Shown piece by piece: positions 46,657 through 58,378 of a stretch of DNA of 64,000 nt. Where the stretch lies: NCBI RefSeq assembly GCF_019578655.1, contig NC_063261.1, positions 13,444,216-13,508,215 on the forward strand. Direction: 5' to 3'. How positions within the stretch are numbered: position 1 is the first letter of the stretch; each line of letters starts with the position of its first letter. The position numbers and the translations under genes are program-made. Source of the stretch: Ricinus communis. Lineage: Eukaryota > Streptophyta > Magnoliopsida > Malpighiales > Euphorbiaceae. The notes under the pieces are model-generated. The model made no database searches, was not told where the DNA came from, and worked only from the letters and a program-made list of their open reading frames with translations.

Positions 46657-47070
46657 ATGTCAGAATAAATACCTCCAGAAGTTCTTGCAGAGATTCTTCT
46701 AAGACTGCCATCAAAATCACATATCACATGCAGTTGCGATTTCTAAACCATGATACTATTTAATCCCTAGCTTAAATTTGATCCTCTCTTCATGAGAATT
46801 CATACATCCCTTATCAATGTATATCGAGCACAAGTTTAGGTTCAGCCTCAACCTATGCATACCTAATTCAATGAGAACAAAAAAAATCTTCAGTTAACTA
46901 TCACATACTACTCCAGAACTTATAGAAAAGAATGGTTTGCTCTCTACTCTAATGATGATCATCATGGTCATAATGATAAGTCAATTGGTAATCATAAAGA
47001 ACTCGAGTGTCCATTCAAGAGTACTAGTGGTTATCTTCTTAGAGGTCTTATCTCCTACACCCTATCATTA
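46657..47070 (+). pseudogene. F-box protein pseudogene
   Basis: ATG TCA GAA at 46657 is followed by a TAA and then PPEVLAEILLRLPSKS, the start of a plant F-box (helix that binds SKP1 in SCF ubiquitin ligases). Downstream blocks in the plus strand correspond to the C-terminal part of the F-box-associated class: SLISS-like fragment, then TYRKEWFALYSNDD (about 46915-46960), KELECPFKSTSGYLL (about 46995-47040). These match the LHFD...LEFPFKS region of CPR1/CPR30-type F-box proteins. Multiple stops and missing intermediate segments (the body of the F-box, the kelch-like repeats) make it non-functional. No nearby parent copy is seen in this window. Confidence 0.75.
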
Positions 47071-47986
47071 ATATGGTCCAGCTAGGTACAATACGTTCTT
47101 ATGCACGCTTTTTAAAAAATATATATATATAAATTCATTAAATCGGTACTAAAGATTCTTTAATTTATATTAATTAAACATGTATTAAATATTAATTATT
47201 TAAATATTAAATTTTTATTATTTATTAATTTTATTTTACTAAAAAAATATTTGTATCACAATATAAATATTTGTAGAATAACTTTAGTTTAGCTTTTTTT
47301 TTACTAATTGTAAAGAATATTTATATTATCATTCAATGTTATATATGTCCATCTAAAAAAATTAATGAATATGGTGTTTATTAATAATGAATATCCATTA
47401 ATAAACTAATGAATATTATGTCAATAAATGATGAATATTTATATTAATCATAAAGTTATTTCAATATGCATCAGAAAAATAATGAATCTAACTTTCGCAA
47501 AGAATAAACATTATTTTCATTTGAAAATAAATATTTCAAATTTGAGAAATATATATAAATTTATAATTACTGGATTGACAATAACAAATTAATGAACATA
47601 TAGATCATAAATGATAAATATTCTTTAATAAAATTATGAACATTTAAAAACTGATTGAATAAAAAATGAATATTGTTATAGTAAACAATGAATATTATTA
47701 TATGAATGATGAATATGGATATCCATTTTAAAAATTTAATATTTTTGGTATCAATTACATATTGATGAAATACTAAAATTATCAAATATGCAAAAGATTA
47801 ATCTTATTCACTAATAATATAAAATTTAGGATATAGAGAACTCCTAAAAATTATATTATATTAGTTTTAATAAATAATTTATTTTATCATTTTCTGAAAA
47901 TATATCGATTTTTAATTTTCTAGAGTATTACTAATTAAAGATTAAAAAAATTTGTTACTAATTATGTTAACTTTTAAATTTTATTT

Positions 47987-48032
<46 letters not shown>

Positions 48033-48500
48033 ATTTTGAGATTTCAATTTTTTTAACATATGTTATTATATTTTGACACATTTTGATAGTTGTACTACTT
48101 TTAACACATAAAATTTAAGTTTATATATAAAGAAAATTAAAAAATACATTAAGAATATTTAACTTATTACTATGCATAAAAATATTATAAATAATTATAA
48201 AACATTGAAAATTCTATTTAATTTTATTTATAATTTTAATTTATATTATTATTTAAAATTAAAATAACTATAATAATCATATAACACATATATAAAAATT
48301 AATTTTTATAAATATAAAAATATTTACTTAATATAATTTTAGATTATATAATATTAATTTTTATAATTTATCTTATTATAATCCCAAATAAAAAAAAATA
48401 AAAAAAAAAGATAATAACTAAAGTGGGAGGACTGTGTCCTACACATGTGTCCCTGCCTCTGGCCCACACTGTAAGATGAACCCGGATGCATGACATAAAT
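47071..48500. other. intergenic AT-rich sequence with ATGAATAT motif cluster
   Basis: From about 47330 to 47780 the motif AATGAATAT and variants recur about a dozen times at irregular spacing. There is an (AT)n run near 47995-48026. No frame has recognisable protein similarity. Confidence 0.55.
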
Positions 48501-48504
48501 TGCC

Positions 48505-49655
48505 ATCTCAGCAACGCTATGTTGAGAAGGTGTTAGAGAGGTTTGGGATAAATAAAGCAAAGCAGTGAGCACTCCATTGGAAAATCATTTTAAGTTTTCT
48601 TCAGAACAGTGTCCTAAGACAAATAGGGAAATTGAAGACATGGCAAAGGTTCCATATGCCAGTGTAGTTGGCTACTTGATGTATGCAATAGTATGTACTC
48701 GCACTGACTTGGCTCATACTGTTAGTCAAGTTTGTAAATACATGTCTAAACTAGGTAGGCAACATTGGGAAGCAGTCAAGTGGATTTTTAGGTATCTGAA
48801 GGGTACTATAGGGCATGGAATTATTTTCGGTAGTCAGCAGGATGATCCTTTTGTTGTAAGGTATGTGGATTCAGACTATGCTGGTGATTTGGATGATAGA
48901 AGGTCTACAACTGGGTATGTTTTTACTCTTGGTGGAGGGCCTATATGTTGGAAATCAACGGTTCAGTCCATTGTGGAATTATCTACAACTGAAACTAAGT
49001 GCATGGCAGTAGCTGAAGCTACTAAAGCTGCTAAAGAAGCTTTATAGCTTACTGGGCTAGTAAAGGAACTGGGTGTTCAGCAAGGTGGACTTCAGTTGCA
49101 TTGTGATAGTCAAAGTGCTATTTATTTGGCTAAGAACCAGGTGTATCATGCTAGAACTAAGCATATTGATGTGAGATATCACAAGATTAGAGAGTTGATT
49201 GCATCTGGTGAGATACTGTTGCAGAAGGTTCATACTAGTGAGAGTGCAGCTGATATGTTGACTAAGCTGGTTACTACCAACAAGTTCATGCATTGCTTGG
49301 ACTTGTTGAACGTTTATAGTTGCTAGACAAGCATGGTAGCTCAACCCACTTTGGTGTGTGAGAAACTCCATGGTTTCATCTCCTAAAGGGCTTGAAATTC
49401 GCCAGGTGGAGATTTATTAGGTATGGCTCATATACCAGTTTAAGGGACAGATGTTGGAGCGGAGCAGAGTGAGCGAGTGGAGCGCAGCGCAACGAGCGAA
49501 TGAAATTAGTGGATCATTATGAAATAATAACAGATACAGTCGCTCATCGCTCCCAAAAATATAGGCACATTGCCGAACCTTGGTAAATCCTTGTGTTCTT
49601 ATTTTTCTTGCTTATTTGTTCATATTCCTGTGATTATTAGCCTTATTTCTCAACA
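48505..49655 (+). mobile_element. 3' fragment of a Ty1/copia element (RT end, RNase H, 3' LTR)
   Basis: Starts abruptly in the C-terminal part of reverse transcriptase (QRYVEKVLERFGINKAK), then after a 1-base shift STPLENHFKF. The RNase H domain continues through ARTKHIDVRYHKIRE and ADMLTKLVTT, ending in a stop after LLNVYSC (49323-49325). There is one in-frame TAG at 49045-49047. The order and motifs (LDDRRSTTGYVFTLGG, HCDSQSAIYLAKN) resemble Tnt1/Tork-type copia. A polypurine tract GCCAGGTGGAGATT (49401-49414) precedes a probable LTR 49415-49655 (TATTAGGTATGGC...CTCAACA, first TG mutated to TA). Everything 5' of the RT C-terminus is missing. Confidence 0.85.
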
Positions 49656-49813
49656 GAAAGTTATATGACCCTAGTTTTAAATCATATTCATTATTCACTC
49701 ATAAAAATCAATATAAAAATAAATACCATAAATAGATATCCCACAATAATATAATTTGTCACTTACATGAATTCTTTCTTTTTTGAAAAGCACAAAGTAG
49801 CAAAATGCATTAC

Positions 49814-49840
49814 TAATAATAATAATAATAATAATAATAA
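49814..49840. repeat. (AAT)n microsatellite
   Basis: About nine uninterrupted AAT units between the copia 3' fragment and the Myb/SANT-like pseudogene. Confidence 0.95.
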
Positions 49841-49866
49841 AATCTATAATTAAATAATTTTGATTT

Positions 49867-50900
49867 TTACTGCTCCAACTCATAAGTTATCCATTTATAA
49901 CGCTTTTTAGGAGTCATTTTCAAGAACTCAATCTTCTTTGCTCTAGTATTGAGCAACTTAAATGCCTTGAGACATGCACGCTTATCCAAATTTGGTTTTT
50001 CTTTAATAATATCCCAACAACTGTGTTCACTACTATCAAATGACTTAATAGCTTCAACCAACTTGTCAACGAAATGAGTGAGTTTGCTTTCAATATTTGC
50101 TTGATTATTGTTAGACTCAAAAGAAGTAGTTTTTCCTTCAAACTCACTTCTATTACCTCTTTTACGTCCTTTAGGAACATCTAAATTAATGATATCAAAG
50201 GGTAGCGGTAAAGTGGAGTATCTATAAGATGGAGATTGATACAAGGAGTCTTGCATATTATTTTATATGAATGTCCCAATGCTAGTATCATAAATCAACT
50301 CATCTAAAGCATAACCTCTATTTTCTTCTTCTTCAAGTGTTCTTGCATCAGTAGCTTCCCCTAATCCAATTATATTTTTTCGAATTGTAGTTCTATTTTC
50401 AATTGTGATTCTTAAATCTTCATAGTCTGTAAAAGTGTTTGTGCGATAGCTTCTATGGATAGGATGAGATTGGTCAACATAAAAATAATAGTATATGAGT
50501 TTATAGATATTAAAATAATAGGCAAAAAAAGAACATAGATTCCTCCAAATTAAGCAAAAGCAAACATCAACAAACAAATAAAAATGATTGATGTGTATGT
50601 ATTTTTTAATAAAAGAATTACATTAAAGTAATCCTCCCATACTTCATCGAGAGTGGTAAAGTTTTTGGTTATAGGATCCCATCCAAATCCAGAGCTATAA
50701 GATAAAAGATTGCAATAATTATTATCTTTGTTTAAACCATTTCAAATGGCTTAAATATTGAAAATAATTCTTATCACATCCAAGTTTTTCATTCAAAGTA
50801 GGGAGTATCCTTCCTTTTCTCAACAGTTCCTTTACCTAACAAGTCATTACTATCACGCCAACTTCAATTCGCAGCATCAACCATGAGTTAAACTAAAAAA
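49867..50900 (-). pseudogene. Myb/SANT-like protein gene, broken
   Basis: Read on the minus strand, three pieces form one gene. Piece 1 (about 50900-50730) is a degenerate N-terminal exon. Piece 2 (50694-50625) starts after TTATAG and gives SSGFGWDPITKNFTTLDEVW. Piece 3 (about 50490-49867) gives SHPIHRSYRTNTFTDYEDL, GLGEATDAR and a C-terminal LNTRAKKIEFLKMT. One in-frame TAA (50263-50265) interrupts piece 3. The GWDP-TK...DEVWEDYF-SHP signature is that of the plant Myb/SANT-like DNA-binding family (Pfam PF12776 type) found in ORF1 of PIF/Harbinger transposons and in host relatives. No transposase DDE domain was seen. Either a decayed host gene or a decayed Harbinger ORF1; the stop and poor splice sites favour pseudogene. 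Confidence 0.72.
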
Positions 50901-51580
50901 AAAAAGATGCTATTGAAAAACTAATGACATTTAAATGCTTTAAAGGTATTTCATATGCACTATACTATAATAACAATAAACTAATGGTATTTTTATTGGT
51001 AGGTGTGTGAAAATATTTTTCTGCCACCAAATTAAAAACAGAGAGTGCATTGCAAGAGTTACCAATAGTAAAATTATTATTGCATTTCGTCATATCATAT
51101 ATCAACACAGTTCTTAATAAAAAAAATAACAAAACTAAATAAATAAAAGCATTAACATGGACAAATCATACATGTGGACAAAGTAAGTTGGAAAGAATGG
51201 TAGCATGATAGTGTCATATTAGGTAGAAAAATGGAGGGCAAATATGGTTTTACATCCTTTGGCTTTTTAGTAGATTGCTTTATTTCCTTTTGGGCATTGC
51301 CATTGTAAATACAATTGATACGCCCAGTGAAAATCTTACAAGTTATAGCAGTATATGGGATGAGAAGCATGTAAGAACAGTAACAAGAACAGATATTAGA
51401 TGAGGGTTTTCAACTTCAATTATGGCCATAGAATTTTTTTGAATAAAATCGAAGATCTTTTATTCCTAGGCACTGTAATAGTGATGAATTTGTTTTCCCT
51501 AGATCGACGCTACGAGTGACTGCACAATGCATATAATTTTCAACGAATTTGTATTGAATTTTTTTTATAAATATACACAC
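50901..51580. other. intergenic AT-rich sequence
   Basis: No gene seen. Short frames at 51152-51370 and 51416-51598 lack recognisable motifs. Confidence 0.5.
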
Positions 51581-51584
51581 AAAT

Positions 51585-53281
51585 GATGTTGTATTCAATT
51601 AAAATTTTTAAAAAATTTTGTATAGTTTAAAAGTCAGGGTATATTCGATAATAACTTTTAAAGACTTTATATAAGTCATGAGGTATTCAATATTGATTTT
51701 TAAGAATTTAAAAAGGTCTGTAAAAATTAAGGGGTATGCAATTACAGTTTTTTTTAAATCTTTAAAAGTAAGCTAGTATTCAAAAAGTCATTGACTTTTA
51801 TAGACATGAACTTTTGCATACTTTAATGACTTTTATGCATTGTTATGAATATAAATTCTCAAGATTTGTCTTTCACTTTTCTTCAAGATTTCAATAGATT
51901 TTTTTTGAAAACTCATATTTATTCTTTTGAAATTCTCCTGCATTATCGTTTTCATTCTTGTTGTTATATTCTCTATCTTAAAAAATATAAGACATTTGAT
52001 AAAACTCATAAACTAAAAATTAATTACTAATAATATTTTTTTGTACTCATACATATAAAAAAATTAATTAAAAGTTTTACTTAATTTTAAAAGGGCCATT
52101 ATAAAAATACAAATTTTAAATGAAGCATTTAGTGAATTATTTTGAACAAACAACCTTACCATATATAAACTTCTAGGTTTTGTTAGGAAGATAATTCTTT
52201 TCTGTTGGTAAACGTGATTGTTGTCGATTTAGGTATTTATCAATGAATTAGTAATGCGTGATTATTTTTTGTTTAAGTATTTATCAAATAAGTAATAAAC
52301 AAAATATAACGAGTATGACATAAATTTGGTAGTTTACAATTAGAGATAAATTGTAATAAGATAATTTCTTTTTTAAAAAATTATTGTTTTGAAAAAAAAT
52401 TATTTATGTTGTGAGATAAAAAATTTAAAAATGATATGAATTTGACACAACAATGAAATGAAGTCCGTTACTTGTGCACAAAGTTGCATATAATATTATG
52501 TGGAATAATATTTAAAGTAAATAGTAAATGCAAAGAAAAGATGAAGAAAATAATAAAAGTAAAATGATTAAATTCATTTTTAAATAATTAAATAATAGAT
52601 AAATAATAGTCTGCGAAAATGAATACAAGTCTATCAATATTTATAAAAGTATTTTTAAGTAAAGTTTGTGAAAGTTATTTATAAAATCATAAACTCTGTA
52701 AAAGTCATTAAAAAATCATCAACTCTTTAAAAATAATTCATTTAAAGAAAATCTATAAAAGTCTTTAAAAGTTTTAATTAAATACACCCTCCAAAAATAA
52801 TAGAAAATCACATAATAATTTTGTAATTATTCAAGAGAATCAATAGAATTATGCAATAGTAAAATCAAAAAGAAAAAATATCTATCATTTTTTTTTCTTT
52901 TGCTTTGTTTTGAGCAATGAACGACTTCTATACTTAAAAAAAGTCTGCTAAAATCTTGAGGTAGGATGAAAGAATTTTTTTTTAGATTTTCTATATATAC
53001 TAACCTATAAAAAGTCATTCAAAGTACACAAAATTTTATTATCTATAGAATATATATGACTTTTTAAATATAAATTTATTTTTATTAACTATTTAAAAAT
53101 CTTAATTGAATAAATCTTAACTTTTATAGATTTTTTTAAAATTTATAAAAATTATTATTAAATACGCTCTAACGTCCAAAAAGTCTTTACAAATTAGAAT
53201 TGATTACTTTGTGACTTTTAAAATCTATCAAAGAATATGAAACTACTAATCTAATTTAAATACTAATCGAATACACCCTAA
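51585..53281. mobile_element. compound foldback-like / MITE element
   Basis: The left part has at least four direct, imperfect copies of a GGGT(A/G)TATTC(A/G)AT...TTTTAAAGAC motif (about 51585, 51637, 51681 and 51731). The right part has the same motif in inverted orientation, ending TTAATTAAATACACCCTCC (52791), AATACGCTCTAACG (about 53170) and ATCGAATACACCCTAA (53281). Between them are many TAAAAGTC(A/T)TTAAAAG repeats in both orientations. The final CACCC/TAA fits a PIF/Harbinger-type end (GGGTG after a TTA target), but the left terminus is eroded. Nested or tandem copies of one MITE family are likely. There is no transposase frame. Confidence 0.6.
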
Positions 53282-53866
53282 GGCGTAAAAGCTATTTCAG
53301 GCAAGTGTACGGAAGAAATAAAGAAACTTGGAATTGGAAGAATAGGGATAACCTGCAGGATGGTAAAGCTGTTGTACCTTCTTTGGGCTTTGCCCGAGGA
53401 ATAATTTTCAGCAATAAACTATGTCTTGCCTGTACTTTTGTTTCTTTATGTATTGCCATCTAACATTTAGCCATGCAACTCCGAGTAATCTATTTGACGA
53501 GAGCGTTCATTTTTCAATGCCTCCTCTGTTGGCCAGATATACCATTAAGCTTGAGTTTCTAGTATCCAATGTGGTTGGTTGTTTAGGATCATGACTGCTG
53601 GGTCTGTACAGGTAAATGGATGGAAGAATGTTCATTTTGTTACTGTTCTTAATCTTGAACCTTGTTATATAATACTAATATTGATAGTAGAAAAAATTTG
53701 TGTTCTTTATCTCAATTTTGTGAGCTTGAGGGATTCTTTTTCCAAATGTTCTCTTGTATGTTATTTTTCTTTATTTTTCTAACCTCTCGTGGCAGCTTTG
53801 GTCCTTTTGTTTGGTAAGCGTCATGTATGCTTGGCACAGGGACTTCCTCTCAGCTTCTTTAAGTTA
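53282..53866. other. non-repetitive intergenic sequence, possible exon relic
   Basis: Base composition is less AT-rich than the neighbours. A plus-strand frame from about 53297 (after TATTTCAG) reads YGRNKETWNWKNRDNLQDGK and ends at 53463. Another GT-bordered candidate ends in GTCTGTACAG/GTAAAT near 53610. Neither has recognisable family similarity; they may be remnants of a host gene. Confidence 0.3.
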
Positions 53867-54270
53867 GGGGTCATTTGGTTCATGAGAAAAATATGATAGG
53901 AATGAGAATGGTAATGGGAATGGGAATAGAAACAAGTGATTTCCATTATTTATATATTGTTCATTAAAAATTATTCCAAAATTGGAATGAAATTATCCCA
54001 TCAATAATTTCCATAAAAATCAAGTCAAATCAATTATAAATTATCCAACAAGTGAAATAATAATTTATCATTTTTATAAATATTATTTTTATTTATTTAT
54101 TGCATATAATAATTATAAATTAAATATATTATTTTTTAACTATAATTAAGTATCATAATTAGTATTAAAAATAAATAATTTTGATTCTTATTCCATCATA
54201 AATTAAGCAACATATAAAATATAATCATTTCCATTTTATTTCCATTTTCATTCTCACTCCCGACCTTGAA
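53867..54270. mobile_element. small MITE-like element
   Basis: Begins TTA/GGGGTCATTTGGTTCATGAG and GGAATGAGAATGG; the right side carries the complement (CCATTTTCATTCTCACTCCCG at 54241-54263). The 0.4-kb AT-rich core without coding and the GGAATGAGAATG inverted ends resemble Tourist/PIF-type MITEs. The extreme right end is eroded. Confidence 0.5.
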
Positions 54271-55224
54271 TAATTGGGGTCTTTAGTCATTTCTTAGTTT
54301 GTCAAATTGCTGAGCTAGAATGCAATTTCAGAATTAAATGTAACCATCTTCTGATTCTTTTGAACACAATTGGTAGGTGTTTGTGATGTGTTTAGATGCT
54401 CTATTTTGTGGGATGAATTGGAGGTGAAACTAGAATGTGATATTGGTTTTTGACGGCGAGCTCGTGGCTTTGAACTTGCATAGTTTGTATGAGGGGGAGA
54501 TTTCAAGTTAAAAGCTGCCGTGTTTTCTTTCCTTTGCTTCCGCAAAAGTAGACAGGCTGCATTAACATCATTGTCTTCGGTATGGAAATTCCCTTGTCTA
54601 GTTTATTTTTAATGAAGTTTCGATTGTGCACGAAAAAATTGAGTAGATGAGCAAAACTTGTGGCATTATGATTGTTCACTTCTACTATTTATTAGTAATC
54701 TCACACACATAGTCAAGTGGTGATTGCAAACCTATCTCTCTAGGTTTATCTATGAATTCTTGTTAGCTCTTTTTCCATACAAATTCTTGTCAAGTATCCT
54801 GATCATTAAACCTAAAAATGGATGTGAAAGTGAATTCCTTGTCTTGAAAATAGTGGAAAGTTTAGACTTATTGCATATTGAGAGAACCGTTGATGGAGAC
54901 GTTGCTCTTACCTTCTTTTTGCTTGTGTTTTCTGATAAAATGGAAGAGTTTGCCCCAAAACTACAGAAGACAATTGTGGCTATAAGCTGTGCCGCAATAC
55001 ACCAATTACAATCATATGCTTTAGTTTAGTGGTGAGGTGACTATTTTAGGAGTAAGCGCCAAATATAGATGCAATTTTATACATCTACTTTCAGCTTTGG
55101 TTTCTTAGTTTTAATCCTATATGATTTTGTATGGGGGGGTCCATAATATATAATAAGTGGAGGTAAATTTGTTTTCTTTCCTATGGCTTCAGAAAATACA
55201 ATTATCATTGAAATGCTCTTCTCT
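54271..55224. other. intergenic sequence
   Basis: Frames at 54315-54545 (minus) and 54724-55029 (plus) show no conserved motif, and I do not call them genes. A GAATGTGATATT...TTTTTGA patch near 54434 and a CTTTCCTTTGCTT patch near 54528 have weak counterparts in the same order at 63030-63150. Confidence 0.4.
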
Positions 55225-55419
55225 TGAAAAGAAAAATATTGAGAAAATTATATGCCCTTATGTATTCCAATATAACAGAGACCCATATATATACAAGAAT
55301 GACTTTCTATAAGTGGCTCATTTAACCCCTATAAATCAGCTATTCTAATAAGGATAATTACAATATTTACTCCATAAATCTTGTACTACAATTGACTTTC
55401 CTAACACTCCCCTTCAAGT

Positions 55420-58378
55420 TGGAGAGTGGATATCAAGAACTCCCAACTTGCATTTCATGTTACCAAAGGCTTCCTTCCCTAATGGTTTAGTAAACACATC
55501 ACCAAGTTGTTTAGCTGAAGGAACATATTCAGTTGTGACTGAACCATCTTGAATCTTGTCATAGATAAAATGACAATCAATTTCTATATGTCAGGTTCTT
55601 TCATGAAATACCAGATTAGCTGCAATGTGTAAAGCTGCTTTATTATTGCAATATAACAGATCCGGCTTTGGATGCAATATCCTCAAATCTTTTAATAATG
55701 ATTGCAGCCAAGACAGTTCAGAACATGTGTTAGTCATAGCTCTATATTCAGCTTTTGCAGAAGATAAAGAAACAGTCTTCTGCTTTTTTGTTCGCCAAGA
55801 AATAAGAGAGGATCCTATAAAAATAACATAACCTGTTGTTGATTTAAGAGATATTGGACAACCTGCCCAATCTGAATCACAAAAAGCATGCAAAGATAAA
55901 TCATTTTGTGAAGGGAAGTACGAGCCTTGACTTGGGTTATTCTTTAAATACCACAATATTTGCATGGCAGCTTCCATATGAGGTTTGCGATGAGCATGCA
56001 TGAATTTGCTCAATATGTTCACCGAATAGGTAATATCCGGATGGGTAATAGTCAAATAAATTAGGCGTCCCACAAATCGCCTATAAAGAGATGGATCTTT
56101 TAATAATTCCCCTTCCTTGGATAGCTTTATGTTTTGTTCCATGGGAAAATCCACAAGTTTAGCTCCCAAATATCCACCATCTTTCATAATTTCCAAAGCA
56201 TATTTTCTTTGAGAAATGAAATACCTTTCTTTGATCGAGACACCTCAACACCCAAAAAAATTTCAAGTTCCCCAAATCTTTGATCCGAAACCGATTGTGT
56301 AAAAATTGTTTAAGATTAGAAATGGCAAAAGGGTCATTACCAGTTATGAGGATGTTATCGACATAAATTAATAAGGCTGTGAATGACTTGTCTTTCTTAC
56401 ATGTAAACAATGAGTAATCTGTCTTAGACTGAATAAATCCAGCATCTTGAATAGTAGTAGAAAACTTTACAAACCATTGACGTGAAGCTTGTTTTAACTA
56501 GTACAAGGACTTGTTGAGGCGACATACAAGATCCTCCCTCTGTCGCTGAAGACCAGGAGGAAGAGACATATAAATCTCTTCGGAAAGGTCACCATGAAGG
56601 AATGCATTATGGACATCAAGTTGGTGAAGAGACCAATTTTGAGCAGCTGCCAGAGCTAATAAGTAGCGTACGGTGACCATTTTAGCAGTGGGTGAAAAGG
56701 TGTCATGGTAATCAATACCTTCTAATTGTGTGTAACCTTTTGCAACCATGCGTGCTTTGTAACGTTCAAGAGATCCGTCTGATTTTCGTTTAATTTTGTA
56801 TACCCAACGGTAACCGGTGGCTTGCTTTTCAGGAGGTAGAGGTGTGAGAGACCATGTATTGTTGGCTTCTAAAGCAGCCAACTCAGATTGCATTGCTTCT
56901 TGCCAATGGGGTTCAATTGCAGCTTCATCATAGCATGCTGGCTCAACATTATTAGTAACAACAGCAATAAAAGAATGATGTTGTGGTGAATAACGAGCAT
57001 AAGAGATATAATTGCAAAGAGGATATCATGTACCTTTATTTGGAAAAGATGACGAGGGTGATACTGATTTGGAAAATGTGACTTGGTTGCAAATATAATC
57101 ACGCAAACTTACAGGAGGAACATGAGGTCGTTGTGAACGGCATAAGGCTGCTAGCAGTGATGAAGCGGAAGTGGCAGAAACGGGTTCCATAGGTTGTGAA
57201 GAGGGGATCTCTGGAGTAGTATTATCGGGAATGAAAACAGATATAGCTAAATTTGTGTCTGGTGAGGAATGGGCAGTAGACTCATACGAAAAAATGTCCT
57301 CATGAAAAATGACATCACAGCTAGTAAAAAAATATTGAGTTTCAATATTATATAATTTGTAAGCCTTTTGGCCTACTGGACAGCCAAGAAAAACATAACG
57401 AGTGGCACGAGAAGCAAACTTATCAGAAACATGAACATTGGTAGCATATGCTAGACATCCGAAAACTTTCAAGTAAGAATACGAAAGTTTTTTTTCATAA
57501 AGACGTTCGAAAGGAGTTTAGCGAGAAAGTATTGGTGTGGGTAACTGATTAATAATGTGAATAGCGGTAGAGACGCATTCTGCCCAAAAATGTAAAGGAA
57601 TGTGAGCTTGAAAATGAAGGGCTCGTGCCGACTCAAGGATATGTCTATGCTTACGCTCAACAACCCCATTTTGTTGAGGGGTGTAAGTGCAAGAATGTTG
57701 GTAAGTGGTATCTTTCTGCTTAAAAAAATCATGCATAGAAAAAAATTCTCCACCATTGTCAACTCGAATATTTGCTAGTATTAAAGTGGGTTTTAATAGA
57801 AGAAAAAAAAATTAGAAAGTAGATGTTGCGTTTCACTTTTGTGGTGCATGAAAGAAACCCAAGAAAAACGAGAGAAGACATCCACAATTGTTAAGAAATA
57901 TTTAGCACCAGTAAGAGACGGAATTTTGTATGGTCTCTAAATATCACAATGGATTAATTTAAAAGGTTTAATCGAAGAAATTGAACTAGTAGAAAAAGGA
58001 AGTCTTGTTTGTTTTGCAAAAGCACAGACATCACAAACATTATTCGACTCTAAAGGAAATTTCAACAAGGTCTTAGCTATGAAATCTAATCTAGAAAAGG
58101 ATACATGACTGAGTCGTCGATGCCACAAAGTTGTAAATTTGTCCTGAGGAGAGGTGGGTGTAATGGTATTGGTTGCTGCAGACTATATAGGGTGGTGTGA
58201 CTTATTTTCCGCTATTGCAACCAAGTAATATAGTCCATTTCGTTGTTCACCCAAACCAATCGTCATCCCCGCCATCAAATCCTGCATAATACACCGATAC
58301 GAAAAAAATGTTACTGAACAATTTAAATCTCTTGTAATTCAACTTACAGACGTAAGATCCACTTTGCAAGTTGGCATA
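55420..58378 (-). pseudogene. copia pre-integrase to RNase H, broken (element 55225-62932)
   Basis: Minus-strand order: GAG_pre-integrase/zinc region (58128-57937: MWHRRLSHVSFSRLDF, CDVCAFAKQTRLPF), integrase core pieces (57762-57469: TYTPQQNGVVERKHRHILE in one frame), integrase C-terminal region (57472-57026: KVFGCLAYATN, FLGCPVGQKAYKLY), reverse transcriptase (56893-56498: [32 protein letters not shown]; 56410-56159: LIYVDNILITGNDP). In the polymerase box YVDD the second Asp has become Asn. RNase H (56196-55591) is long and well preserved (ADSDWAG-type as FCDSDWAGCP, SLSSAKAEYRAM, FHERT). Several frame breaks and stops separate the domains. Confidence 0.9.

Noticed and set aside
54724..55029. 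A 101-codon plus-strand frame.
   Set aside because: No recognised motif, and Leu/Phe-rich composition; insufficient to call a gene.
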